A stretch of DNA of 64,000 nucleotides, taken from contig NZ_JBEGII010000001.1 in NCBI RefSeq assembly GCF_040675875.1, forward strand, positions 1,178,001 through 1,242,000, written 5' to 3'. Shown here piece after piece: positions 1 through 7,419 of the stretch (the first letter of the stretch is position 1; each line of letters begins with the position of its first letter). The notes below the pieces were generated by a model. The model made no database searches, was not told the DNA's origin, and was given only the letters and a program-made list of their open reading frames with translations. Both the position numbers and the translations under genes were made by a program. This DNA comes from Microbacterium sp. LWO12-1.2. GTDB taxonomy: Bacteria; Actinomycetota; Actinomycetes; Actinomycetales; Microbacteriaceae.

Positions 1-887
1 GCGAGGGCGGTATCTGAGCCGATCGCGGTGACCTCGACGCGGAGACCCGAGTCGGTTGCGACGGTGCCGGCAATCACTCGATCACCGGAATCACGGCGAA
101 CGGGCGCGGACTCTCCCGTGATCATCGATTCATCGATGCTCGCACTTCCCTCGATCACGATGCCGTCTGCGGGGAGGCGTCCTCCCGGACGTACGACCAC
201 GACGTCTCCGACGCCCAGGTCGGACGGCGACACCGTGACGATCAGCTCGCCCTCGACGCGTTCGGCCTGGTCGGGGAGCAACGCCGCGAGAGAGTCCAGA
301 GCGGACGTGGTCTGGGCGAGCGAACGCATCTCGATCCAGTGTCCGAGAAGCATGATCACGATCAGCAGAGCGAGCTCCCACCAGAACTCGAGTTCGTGAT
401 GCAGCAGTCCGAGGCTCGCGCCCCAGGAGGCCAGGAAAGCCACGGTGATCGCGAGTGCGATGAGCAGCATCATGCCGGGCTTGCGGGAACGGATCTCGCT
501 CGCAGCGCCGGTCAGGAACGGCGTGCCACCCCACACATACATCACGGTTCCGAGCGCCGGGGCGACCCACTGCGCCCATCCCGGGACGTCGTATCCCAGG
601 ATCATCGCGAACATAGGCGAAGCCGCGACGACCGGCACCGCGATCACGAGCATGATCCAGAACAGCCTGCGGAAGCGATCGGTGTGGCCGGAGTGGTCCC
701 CGTGGCCGGCGTGGTCAGCATGGTCGCCGTGCGCTGCATGCTCACCATGCACATGAGTGGCGTCATGTTCCGCGTGGACGTCGCGAAGTTCGTGCCTGTG
801 TTGCGGATGGTCCCCGGCGTGGGCGTCGTGTGTGTGCTGCGCGGAATGTGGTGCGGGTTCCGAGTGCTTCTTGTGCTGCGCCATCAT
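1..887 (-). CDS. heavy-metal (copper-type) P-type ATPase, N-terminal part
   Basis: Partial gene: it starts at 887 and runs off the left edge after 295 codons. The first ~68 residues hold 20 histidines, a His-rich metal-binding tail typical of CopB-type P1B ATPases, and there is no CxxC heavy-metal domain. Transmembrane segments follow from about residue 75, then the actuator domain with [12 protein letters not shown] near residues 265-280. The phosphorylation site and ATP-binding domain lie outside the window. The start ATG (887; a second ATG follows at once) has AAGGGA upstream. The protein probably exports copper or silver across the cytoplasmic membrane. Metal identity is inferred from the His tail and from the CsoR-like palindrome just upstream. 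Confidence 0.85.
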   Translation of the reverse strand, partial: MMAQHKKHSEPAPHSAQHTHDAHAGDHPQHRHELRDVHAEHDATHVHGEHAAHGDHADHAGHGDHSGHTDRFRRLFWIMLVIAVPVVAASPMFAMILGYDVPGWAQWVAPALGTVMYVWGGTPFLTGAASEIRSRKPGMMLLIALAITVAFLASWGASLGLLHHELEFWWELALLIVIMLLGHWIEMRSLAQTTSALDSLAALLPDQAERVEGELIVTVSPSDLGVGDVVVVRPGGRLPADGIVIEGSASIDESMITGESAPVRRDSGDRVIAGTVATDSGLRVEVTAIGSDTAL

Positions 888-923
888 GACGTTCCCTTCG
901 TGGCTACTCCGAGAACAACAGGG

Positions 924-938
924 TACCCCTAGGGGGTA
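924..938. promoter_or_regulatory. CsoR-like operator
   Basis: Palindrome TACCCCTAGGGGGTA, lying 37 bp upstream of the P-type ATPase start. Read on the minus strand it is a C-run/TA/G-run palindrome flanked by AT, the layout of boxes bound by copper-sensing CsoR repressors. The regulator itself is not in the window. The assignment rests on motif shape and on the gene it faces. Confidence 0.55.
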
Positions 939-974
939 TTCCGAATTGAGTGATGAAATTTCGGATCGGATACG

Positions 975-1010
975 CGAAAAGGCCCGAACCTTACGATTCG
1001 GACCTTTTCG
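975..1010 (-). terminator. terminator after tRNA-His
   Basis: A 14-bp stem (one G-U pair) with an 8-nt loop, arms 975-988 and 997-1010, starts 4 nt past the tRNA-His CCA end. The arm ends in TTTT on the minus strand, so it is a plausible intrinsic terminator for the tRNA transcript. Confidence 0.7.
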
Positions 1011-1013
1011 TGA

Positions 1014-1089
1014 TGGGGTGAGTAACGGGACTCGAACCCGCGACATCCGGCACCACAAGCCAGCGCTCTACCAGCTGAGCTATACCCAC
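1014..1089 (-). tRNA. tRNA-His (GTG)
   Basis: A complete cloverleaf on the minus strand. The acceptor GTGGGTA pairs with TACTCAC, with one G-U pair. The anticodon loop TTGTGGT gives anticodon GTG. The histidine identity marks are present: a G at position -1 (base 1090) and discriminator C73. The CCA end is encoded (1016-1014), unlike the other three tRNA genes here. Confidence 0.96.
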
Positions 1090-1125
1090 CATGTGCCCAC
1101 CGGAGCGGGCGACCACACGAGTCTA

Positions 1126-1752
1126 TTACATGTTCGGAGTGAACTCTGACACGGTGCGGGTCGCGATGTCGCGTGCGTCGTCGCTCGATGGTCCCGGCTC
1201 ATCGACGAACACCGCTTCGCGGTAGTAGCGGAGCTCCCGGATCGACTCGAGGATGTCGGCGAGGGCGCGGTGACCGCCGTCCTTGCTGGGCGCCTGGAAG
1301 AAGACTCGCGGATACCAACGGCGCGAGAGCTCCTTGATGCTCGACACGTCCACATTCCGGTAGTGCAGCCACTGATCTACCTCGGTCATGTACTTCGCGA
1401 GGAACATTCGATCGGTGCCGATCGTGTTGCCTGCCAACGGAGCCTTGCGCTCGAGCGGAACGAACCGCTTGATGTAGGCCAGCGTCTGCGCTTCGGCCTC
1501 TGCCAGGGAAACCCCGAGCGGGATCTCGGTGATGAGGCCGGACTTCTCGTGCATCTTGGTGACGAAATCGTTCATGTTCGCCAGCGCCGCATCGCTGGGA
1601 CGGATCACGATCTGGAAGCCGGGATCGACAGGCCGCAGCTCGAAGTCGGTGACGACCACAGCAATCTCGACGAGCTCATCGATCGCAAGATCGAGCCCTG
1701 TCATCTCGCAGTCGATCCAAACGAGTCGATCATTATCCGACGCAGATACCAT
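1126..1752 (-). CDS. orn: oligoribonuclease
   Basis: A 208-residue DEDDh 3'-5' exoribonuclease that degrades 2-5-nt RNA fragments, including pGpG from c-di-GMP turnover, to mononucleotides in the cytosol. Catalytic residues visible: D14 and E16 in WIDCEMTGLD, D114 in IGTDRMFL, and H161/D166 in GGHRALADIL. Length is near the usual ~180-215. It lies just upstream of tRNA-His on the same strand and is the last protein gene before it. Confidence 0.95.
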   Translation of the reverse strand: MVSASDNDRLVWIDCEMTGLDLAIDELVEIAVVVTDFELRPVDPGFQIVIRPSDAALANMNDFVTKMHEKSGLITEIPLGVSLAEAEAQTLAYIKRFVPLERKAPLAGNTIGTDRMFLAKYMTEVDQWLHYRNVDVSSIKELSRRWYPRVFFQAPSKDGGHRALADILESIRELRYYREAVFVDEPGPSSDDARDIATRTVSEFTPNM

Positions 1753-1831
1753 GTCGTCATCCTATCGACGGACCAGACATCGGTTTCCTGACGCGGAACG
1801 TGGTGCGTGAGGCGGTACGGTAGAAGCAATC

Positions 1832-1903
1832 GCCTCCGTAGCTCAGAGGAAGAGCAGCGGCCTTCTAATCCGCCGGTCGCAGGTTCGAATCCTGCCGGGG
1901 GCA
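1832..1903 (+). tRNA. tRNA-Arg (TCT)
   Basis: A 72-nt cloverleaf. The acceptor GCCTCCG pairs with CGGGGGC, with one T-G pair. The anticodon loop CTTCTAA gives TCT. The T arm is GCAGG-TTCGAAT-CCTGC. Discriminator is A at 1903 and CCA is not encoded (CCC follows). The D loop is short. The bottom anticodon-stem pair C-T is mismatched, which lowers the structural score slightly. Confidence 0.94.
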
Positions 1904-1920
1904 CCCTTCACTCCTATCGC

Positions 1921-2190
1921 TCAGGAGTATCGCAACGCCGAGATCGCGTCGTCCACGCGCCAGAACTCCCCGATGATGCGGAAAGCTCCCGTCGCCAGGT
2001 GCAGTCGCTCGGCGCGGTAGCGGAGTCCGAGGGGATCGGCGACGATGCGGAGGTGCCCCAACACCTTGTCTGCCGTGTCCTGCACGCGCCACAGATGATC
2101 GGCGGCGCGAACCAGATGCTCGCGGGACGAGGACAATTGCGGTGTCGCGTAGGGCACCTCGGGCAATGACGTGATCAGGCTGTCGGACAT
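1921..2190 (-). CDS. small conserved-looking protein, function unknown
   Basis: 89 residues starting MSDSLITSLPEV. The ATG at 2190 is chosen because GGAAGGAG lies 6-7 nt upstream; the frame stays open further upstream but without a comparable ribosome site. The sequence is soluble and mostly helical, with no signal peptide, membrane segment or cysteines, and I do not recognise the family. Its start is 19 bp from a near-match to the actinobacterial SOS box (2209-2224), so DNA-damage control is possible. It diverges from the ssb paralogue. Confidence 0.7.
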   Translation of the reverse strand: MSDSLITSLPEVPYATPQLSSSREHLVRAADHLWRVQDTADKVLGHLRIVADPLGLRYRAERLHLATGAFRIIGEFWRVDDAISALRYS

Positions 2191-2208
2191 GGGATTCTCC
2201 TTCCGCTT

Positions 2209-2224
2209 TCGAACATATGACCGA
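2209..2224. promoter_or_regulatory. candidate LexA (SOS) box
   Basis: TCGAACATATGACCGA matches the actinobacterial LexA palindrome (TCGAAC-N4-GTTCGA) at 10 of 12 specified bases; the left half is perfect. It lies between the small minus-strand gene starting at 2190 and the ssb paralogue at 2394, closer to the former. LexA binding is an inference. Confidence 0.4.
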
Positions 2225-2393
2225 CCTCCGACATTCGGTCGCAGACCGGGCTCCGTGCCATCACGGCTCTCACTGCACGTTCCCGTGAGTTGACGGGTTC
2301 TCCACCTATCGCGCAATCAGCCGGTCCGGCGCGGCTCTCGAGCGCGCACTCTGGGTGCAAGCCGGGCGACGTCCCGGGATCGAAGGAGAGATG

Positions 2394-2900
2394 ATGACCG
2401 AACTACTCACCGTCGTAGGCAGAGTCGCGACCGATCCGGTGCGCGGCCAGACCCGCGGCGGGATCGCCGTGACGAACTTCCGCCTGGCGAGCACGCACCG
2501 CCGACTCGATCCGGTGACGCAGACCTGGGTCGACGGCGAGACGAACTGGTTCTCGATCGCCGCCTTCCGGCAGCTCGGAGAACATGCCAAGGCATCTCTC
2601 CGCTGCGGTGACAGCGTGATCGTGACCGGGCGCCTCAAGATCCGCAACTGGGAGAGCAACGGGAAGAACGGCACGAGCGTCGACATCGAGGCCGATGCGA
2701 TCGGACACGACCTGCGGTGGGGGACGACGGCGTATCTGCGCACGCCGCGCGCGTCGACCGGTGAGAGTCCGCACCGCGTGACCCCGGAACCAGATCCCGA
2801 CTCTCACGAACAGCTGGAGGAGGCGGGCATCCCGATGCCGCTCTCGACATCGTGGGACGAGTTGCCCGGTGCCAGCGAATCCGTGAGTTTGTCGCACTGA
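2394..2900 (+). CDS. ssb: single-stranded DNA-binding protein (paralogue lacking acidic tail)
   Basis: 168 residues. The N-terminal ~110 form an SSB OB-fold: VVGRVATDPVRGQTRGGIAV, then WFSIAAFRQLGEHA and GDSVIVTGRLKIRNWE. The C-terminal region is short and ends ESVSLSH, without the acidic DDDIPF-type tip that recruits partner proteins. It is probably an accessory SSB (SsbB-like, perhaps for recombination or transformation) rather than the replicative one, which is usually beside rpsF/rpsR. Two ATGs are adjacent (2391, 2394); 2394 is chosen because GGAG then sits 5 nt away. A strong hairpin follows at 2911. Confidence 0.88.
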   Translation: MTELLTVVGRVATDPVRGQTRGGIAVTNFRLASTHRRLDPVTQTWVDGETNWFSIAAFRQLGEHAKASLRCGDSVIVTGRLKIRNWESNGKNGTSVDIEADAIGHDLRWGTTAYLRTPRASTGESPHRVTPEPDPDSHEQLEEAGIPMPLSTSWDELPGASESVSLSH

Positions 2901-2910
2901 GCAGGATTGT

Positions 2911-2946
2911 CGCTGCGCCCCGCCCGGGAGCAAGCGGGGCGCAGCG
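2911..2946 (+). terminator. hairpin after ssb
   Basis: A 13-bp perfect GC-rich stem (arms 2911-2923 and 2934-2946, 10-nt loop) placed 10 nt after the ssb stop. It has no T-tract, so it is a likely but not classical terminator. Confidence 0.6.
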
Positions 2947-2966
2947 GGGGAACCCCGGCAGACACG

Positions 2967-2972
2967 TAGACT
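2967..2972 (+). promoter_or_regulatory. -10 box of leaderless lipoprotein gene
   Basis: TAGACT ends 6 nt before the GTG at 2979, so transcription probably begins at the start codon. The same spacing recurs at many genes in the window. Confidence 0.55.
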
Positions 2973-2978
2973 CAGGTC

Positions 2979-3470
2979 GTGTTTCGACGATCGGGATCTT
3001 CTGCACGACGCGCTGCGGGCGTGGCGGGTGCGGCGGCAGCGCTGCTCTTCAGTCTTGCGGCCTGCGCCCCGAGCGCGGTGGAGCCGCCGAACAGCGCCTC
3101 GCCGGAGCCCACCGTGGACCCGACGGCTTCAGCTCCGACGTTGCAGCCCGACGGAAGCGCAGACGACAACCTCCCACTGTTCACCGCCGTGGCGGATGCC
3201 GTCTGGGCGAGCGAGCAGCGTGGAGCAGGACGTGCCTACATCGATGCACTGATCGCCGCGGGATTCGATCGGGAAGCCATGCAGGTGACGCAGGACACCT
3301 CCACGGTGGGCAACCCCGCGGAGAGCCTCCAGTTCTCGGTGCGATGGGGCGAGAAGGAGTGTCTGGTCGGACAGGTCGGCCCGTCGACCGGACAGGTCGT
3401 CACTGTCGTGATGCCCCAGTTGGCAGAAGGCCGTTGCCTGATCGGAACCACCCGTTCGATCGACTGGTGA
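2979..3470 (+). CDS. secreted lipoprotein, function unknown
   Basis: 163 residues. An Arg-rich start and a hydrophobic stretch (about residues 11-28) end in a lipobox LAAC with the lipid-anchored Cys near residue 29. A Ser/Pro/Thr-rich linker to about residue 65 precedes a compact ~95-residue domain (LFTAVADAVWASEQRGAGRAYIDALIAAGFD...). The protein is expected on the outer face of the membrane. The domain looks like a small actinobacterial family of unknown function. There is no Shine-Dalgarno; the GTG start is supported by the -10 box at 2967 (leaderless). Confidence 0.8.
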   Translation: MFRRSGSSARRAAGVAGAAAALLFSLAACAPSAVEPPNSASPEPTVDPTASAPTLQPDGSADDNLPLFTAVADAVWASEQRGAGRAYIDALIAAGFDREAMQVTQDTSTVGNPAESLQFSVRWGEKECLVGQVGPSTGQVVTVVMPQLAEGRCLIGTTRSIDW

Positions 3471-3533
3471 CCACGGCGATGGCCGGTAGGCTGGAGTGTC
3501 GATCTTCGACGCCAATAGAAGGAGCGGTTTTCG

Positions 3534-5213
3534 GTGGCTGAGTACATCTACTCGATGGTTCGTGCGCGCAAGGCGGTGGGCGAGAAGCTCATCCTCGACG
3601 ACGTCACGATGGCGTTCCTCCCCGGAGCGAAGATCGGCATGGTCGGTCCGAACGGTGCCGGTAAGTCGACGATCCTCAAGATCATGGCAGGGCTCGACAC
3701 GCCGTCGAACGGCGAGGCCAAGCTGTCGCCGGGATTCAGCGTAGGCATCCTCATGCAGGAGCCGGAGCTCGATGAGTCGAAGACCGTGCTGGAGAACATT
3801 CAGGACGGCATCGCGATCAAGGCGAAGGTCGACCGTTTCAACGAGATCTCCGCGCTGATGGCGGATCCCGATGCCGACTTCGATGCGCTTCTCGCCGAGA
3901 TGGGCGGTCTTCAGGAAGAGATCGACGCCGCGGACGGCTGGGATCTCGATTCTCAGCTGGACCAGGCGATGGACGCTCTTCGCACCCCGCCGGGCGACGC
4001 CGCGATCGCTCCGCTCTCGGGCGGTGAGAAGCGACGCGTCGCGCTCGCAAAGCTCCTGCTGCAGAAGCCCGACCTCCTGCTCCTCGATGAGCCCACCAAC
4101 CACCTCGACGCCGAGAGTGTGCTCTGGCTCGAGCAGCATCTGCAGGCCTATAAGGGTGCGGTGATCGCGATCACCCACGACCGGTACTTCCTCGATCACG
4201 TCGCGGAGTGGATCGCAGAGGTCGACCGTGGTCGTCTCATCGGCTACGAGGGCAACTACTCGACCTACCTGGAGAAGAAGGGCGAACGCCTCGAGATCCA
4301 GGGTAAGAAGGACGCGAAGCTCGCGAAGCGCCTCAAGGAGGAGCTCGACTGGGTGCGCTCCAGCGCGAAGGGCCGTCAGACGAAGTCGAAGGCGCGACTC
4401 GCCCGCTACGAGGAGATGGCATCGGAGGCGGAGCGGACTCGGAAGCTCGACTTCGAGGAGATCCAGATTCCCGCCGGCCCTCGTCTCGGAAGCGTCGTGA
4501 TCGAGGCCAAGAAGCTGCAGAAGGGCTTCGACGACCGGGTGCTGATCGACGGACTGAGCTTCAGCCTTCCGCCGAACGGCATCGTCGGCGTGATCGGTCC
4601 GAACGGTGTCGGAAAGACGACACTGTTCAAGACGATCGTCGGACTGGAGCCTCTCGACGGTGGCGACCTGAAGATCGGCGAGACGGTCAAGATCAGCTAC
4701 GTCGACCAGTCGCGCTCCAACATCGATCCGAACAAGACGCTGTGGGAAGTCGTGTCTGACGGGCTCGACTACATCACCGTCGGCAAGACCGAGATCCCGT
4801 CGCGTGCGTACGTGTCGAAGTTCGGCTTCAAGGGACCCGACCAGCAGAAGAAGGCCGGCGTGCTCTCCGGTGGTGAGCGCAACCGCCTGAACCTGGCCCT
4901 CACCCTGAAGGAGGGTGGCAACCTGCTGCTGCTCGACGAGCCGACGAACGACCTGGACGTCGAGACGCTCAGCTCCCTCGAGAACGCTCTGCTCGAGTTC
5001 CCCGGCTGCGCAGTGGTCATCACTCACGACCGGTGGTTCCTCGACCGCATCGCCACGCACATCCTCGCGTACGAGGGCACAGACGACGCTCCCGCGAAGT
5101 GGTACTGGTTCGAGGGCAACTTCGAGTCGTACGAGGAGAACAAGATCGAGCGCCTCGGGCCGGATGCGGCGAAGCCGCACCGCTCCACCCACCGCAAGCT
5201 CACGCGCGACTGA
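3534..5213 (+). CDS. ettA: energy-dependent translational throttle protein EttA (ABC-F)
   Basis: 559 residues, against 555 in E. coli. A soluble ABC-F ATPase that binds the ribosomal E site and gates the first peptide bond according to ATP/ADP ratio. Two ABC domains are visible: Walker A GPNGAGKS (residues 38-45), signature LSGGEKRR and Walker B LLLLDEPTNHLD; then GPNGVGKT, LSGGERNR and LLLLDEPTNDLD. The arm insertion in the first domain (GWDLDSQLDQAMDAL) and the charged P-site tether linker rich in KKDAKLAKRLKEELDWVR are EttA-type. The GTG start has GAAGGAG upstream. A thioesterase follows after 7 bp. Confidence 0.95.
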   Translation: MAEYIYSMVRARKAVGEKLILDDVTMAFLPGAKIGMVGPNGAGKSTILKIMAGLDTPSNGEAKLSPGFSVGILMQEPELDESKTVLENIQDGIAIKAKVDRFNEISALMADPDADFDALLAEMGGLQEEIDAADGWDLDSQLDQAMDALRTPPGDAAIAPLSGGEKRRVALAKLLLQKPDLLLLDEPTNHLDAESVLWLEQHLQAYKGAVIAITHDRYFLDHVAEWIAEVDRGRLIGYEGNYSTYLEKKGERLEIQGKKDAKLAKRLKEELDWVRSSAKGRQTKSKARLARYEEMASEAERTRKLDFEEIQIPAGPRLGSVVIEAKKLQKGFDDRVLIDGLSFSLPPNGIVGVIGPNGVGKTTLFKTIVGLEPLDGGDLKIGETVKISYVDQSRSNIDPNKTLWEVVSDGLDYITVGKTEIPSRAYVSKFGFKGPDQQKKAGVLSGGERNRLNLALTLKEGGNLLLLDEPTNDLDVETLSSLENALLEFPGCAVVITHDRWFLDRIATHILAYEGTDDAPAKWYWFEGNFESYEENKIERLGPDAAKPHRSTHRKLTRD

Positions 5214-5220
5214 GCTGACG

Positions 5221-5715
5221 ATGAGCGAGTCGACCTCGACGCCGGGACCGCGCCTCCACATTCCGATCCAGCTCCGCTGGGGGGATCTGGACGCGTTCAA
5301 TCACGTCAACAACACCTCGATGCTCAAGCTTCTCGAAGAAGCTCGGGTCAGGGCGTTCTGGCGTGCAGGTCCCGGCGAAGAGGCTCCTTCGACCGCGGTG
5401 CTCGATTCGGGGATCGACGAGGGCATCCTCACTCTGATCGCGCGGCAGGAGATCGAGTATCTCGCCCCGGTGCCGTATCAGCGGCGCCCGCTTGAGGTGC
5501 AGATGTGGTTCGGCAAGCTCGGCGGGTCCAGCGTCGAGGTCTGCTACGAGGTGCACAACGACCCGAGCGCGACTCCCCGGGAGCTCTACGCCCGTTCGAC
5601 CGCAGTGATCGTGCTCGTGGACGCCACGACCGGGCGGCCGACCCGCCTCACGCAGGAGATGCGCGATGTCTGGGAGCCGTTCATCGGCCCCTCGATCGTC
5701 TACACCCACCGCTGA
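5221..5715 (+). CDS. acyl-CoA thioesterase, 4HBT/hot-dog family
   Basis: 164 residues. RWGDLDAFNHVNNTSMLKLLEEAR (about residues 19-42) carries the conserved Asp of 4-hydroxybenzoyl-CoA-thioesterase-type hot-dog enzymes. The rest is one hot-dog fold ending near QEMRDVWEPFIG. It is expected to hydrolyse acyl-CoAs in the cytosol; substrate not predictable. The ATG is 7 bp after ettA, with only a weak ribosome site, so translation is probably coupled. It faces another thioesterase (tesB) convergently. Confidence 0.85.
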   Translation: MSESTSTPGPRLHIPIQLRWGDLDAFNHVNNTSMLKLLEEARVRAFWRAGPGEEAPSTAVLDSGIDEGILTLIARQEIEYLAPVPYQRRPLEVQMWFGKLGGSSVEVCYEVHNDPSATPRELYARSTAVIVLVDATTGRPTRLTQEMRDVWEPFIGPSIVYTHR

Positions 5716-5802
5716 GCGGCTCGGCCGCTGAGGTGATCCGCGTCCCGGCCGCGCGCGAGCAGGGGCCCGACGTCAGGCCTTCGAAGTCAGGATCGCTCGA
5801 GG

Positions 5803-6693
5803 CTACTCGGTGCCTTCAGGAACGCGGATCATGATCTCTTGCGCGACGCTCGCGACGAGCACGCCGTCCTGCGTGTAGATCCGTCCCGTCGCCAGCCCGC
5901 GACCGCCACGCGCATTGGGCGACTCCTGCACGTACAGCAGCCACTCGTCCACACGCGCCGCACGGTGCCACCACATCGCATGGTCGAGACTCGCGACCTT
6001 GAGCCCGGGGAACGACCAGAAGAGCCCATGTGCTCGCAGGATCGATTCCTGGATCGACATGTCGCTCAGGTACGCCAGGGCGGCGCGGTGCAGTCGTGGA
6101 TCATCCGGCAGCGGCGAGCGCAGGCGCATCCACACACCCTGGCGGGGAGTGCGATCGGCGTCACCCGGGAGATACAGCGGTTGTTCGATGTGACGGATGT
6201 CAGCTGCGCGCTCGCTCAGCATGCGCCTGGCGCCTCCTGCGAGACCGTTCACACGCTCCTCGTCGGGCAGCAGAGTGTCCGGCGCCGGGACATCCGAAGG
6301 CATGGGCTCCGCGTGCTCGACTCCGGGGCCTTCATCCTGGAACGACGCGATCATGGAGAAGATCGGCACCCCGTTCTGGTACGCCTGAGAGCGTCGAGTC
6401 GAGAAGGAGCGGCCGTCGTGGATGCGGTCGACTGCGATCGTGATGCCCTGGCTGGCGTCACCGGGCCGGAGAAAGTAGCCGTGCATCGAGTGCACGGCGC
6501 GATCCTCCGGGAGCGTGCGCTCGGCCGCGATGAGGCTCTGCGCGAGCACCTGCCCACCGTAGATCCGCCCTGTCGGCATCGGATGCGAGTCGCCGACGAA
6601 GATGTCCTCGGTGGTGCGGGCTTGCGTGAAATCAAGATCGAGCACCTCGAGGAGGCGCTCGACGCTGCGGACCGCAGGGTTCTCCGTGCTCAT
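5803..6693 (-). CDS. tesB: acyl-CoA thioesterase II
   Basis: 296 residues, a double hot-dog thioesterase of the TesB type. Typical blocks: GRIYGGQVLAQSLIAAERTLPEDRAVHSMHGYFL in the first half and SIQESILRAHGLFWSFPGLKVASLDHAMWWH in the second. It hydrolyses a broad range of acyl-CoAs. ATG 6693 is preferred because GAGAGG lies 7 nt upstream; ATG 6699 is an alternative adding two residues. It is divergent from the gene at 6745 across a 51-bp promoter gap. Confidence 0.9.
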   Translation of the reverse strand: MSTENPAVRSVERLLEVLDLDFTQARTTEDIFVGDSHPMPTGRIYGGQVLAQSLIAAERTLPEDRAVHSMHGYFLRPGDASQGITIAVDRIHDGRSFSTRRSQAYQNGVPIFSMIASFQDEGPGVEHAEPMPSDVPAPDTLLPDEERVNGLAGGARRMLSERAADIRHIEQPLYLPGDADRTPRQGVWMRLRSPLPDDPRLHRAALAYLSDMSIQESILRAHGLFWSFPGLKVASLDHAMWWHRAARVDEWLLYVQESPNARGGRGLATGRIYTQDGVLVASVAQEIMIRVPEGTE

Positions 6694-6731
6694 GAACATC
6701 CTCTCCGCGGCCGCACATGCGGCACCGTTGG

Positions 6732-6737
6732 TAGTTT
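6732..6737 (+). promoter_or_regulatory. -10 box, leaderless start at 6745
   Basis: TAGTTT ends 7 nt before GTG 6745, in the gap shared with the divergent tesB gene. Confidence 0.45.
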
Positions 6738-6744
6738 AGAACGC

Positions 6745-7410
6745 GTGCCTCACCAGCTTCTCCTCTCCGACGCCGAGACCTCCAGGGACGTTCTCACGTT
6801 CGTAGGCAGGGCGGCGCGGATCACCGACGACGGCGTGCGACTCCAAGCGGCACGCGGAGTGCTGGCCCTGACCACCGCGGCGCTCGCGCCCCACGGCCTG
6901 TTCGACCAGACGCCGACCGTTCTGGCGATGCGGATCGTGCATGCCGACCCCGAACTGCAGTGCGACATCGTGGTGAGTGAGCTCACGGCAGGTGAGGACG
7001 AGCGCAGCCTCACGCTCCCGGAGACCGGCCTGTCGCCCGCCTGGGCCGGCGTCGCGCCGCCACGCTCCGACTGGCAGCCGCTGACCACCCTGGACGCCTC
7101 GGTGATCGCTCGACGTGCACAGTGGGGCATCTCAGCGGTCGCCAGGGGAGCGACTCCCGGGGCAGGCGAGGAAGCCGTCCGCGCGCTGCGTGCGGCGATC
7201 TGGGGGGAACCCGATGAGGACCTCGCCGATCTGCCCCGCGGCATCGCCTTCGCCGCCGATGCGCTCGGGTTCATCTCGGGCGAGGAGCAGGTGCCGGTGA
7301 CACGCTCCGGTCGATGGACACGGCTGGCCTTCCGGCGCGGGCACGTTCTTGCGCGCGGACCTGTCGCTTCCGGTCTCACCGCTGTGCGCGGCACCGGCAC
7401 GTCCGAGTAG
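6745..7410 (+). CDS. soluble protein of unknown function
   Basis: 221 residues, starting GTG with no Shine-Dalgarno but a -10 box ending 7 nt before it. It has no signal peptide or membrane helix. The N-terminal ~80 residues look like a beta-rich domain (VLALTTAALAPHGLFDQTPTVLAMRIVHA), the middle is helical and Ala/Arg-rich (AVRALRAAIW), and the C-terminus is basic. I recognise no family. It is convergent with the FAD dehydrogenase, 9 bp away. Codon use matches its neighbours, so it looks like a native gene. Confidence 0.65.
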   Translation: MPHQLLLSDAETSRDVLTFVGRAARITDDGVRLQAARGVLALTTAALAPHGLFDQTPTVLAMRIVHADPELQCDIVVSELTAGEDERSLTLPETGLSPAWAGVAPPRSDWQPLTTLDASVIARRAQWGISAVARGATPGAGEEAVRALRAAIWGEPDEDLADLPRGIAFAADALGFISGEEQVPVTRSGRWTRLAFRRGHVLARGPVASGLTAVRGTGTSE

Positions 7411-7419
7411 CCGGAGCGA

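Noticed and set aside
1701..1904. Minus-strand frame starting MPPAGFEPATGGL
   Set aside because: It is a translation of the tRNA-Arg gene, a well-known false protein.
3129..5300. 723-codon open frame antisense to ettA
   Set aside because: It is the shadow of the high-GC codon pattern of ettA (third-position G/C removes stops). No ribosome site and no protein-like motifs.
5839..6744. Upstream extension of the 6745 gene across tesB
   Set aside because: The extension is antisense to tesB; the gene has its own -10 box and GTG at 6745.
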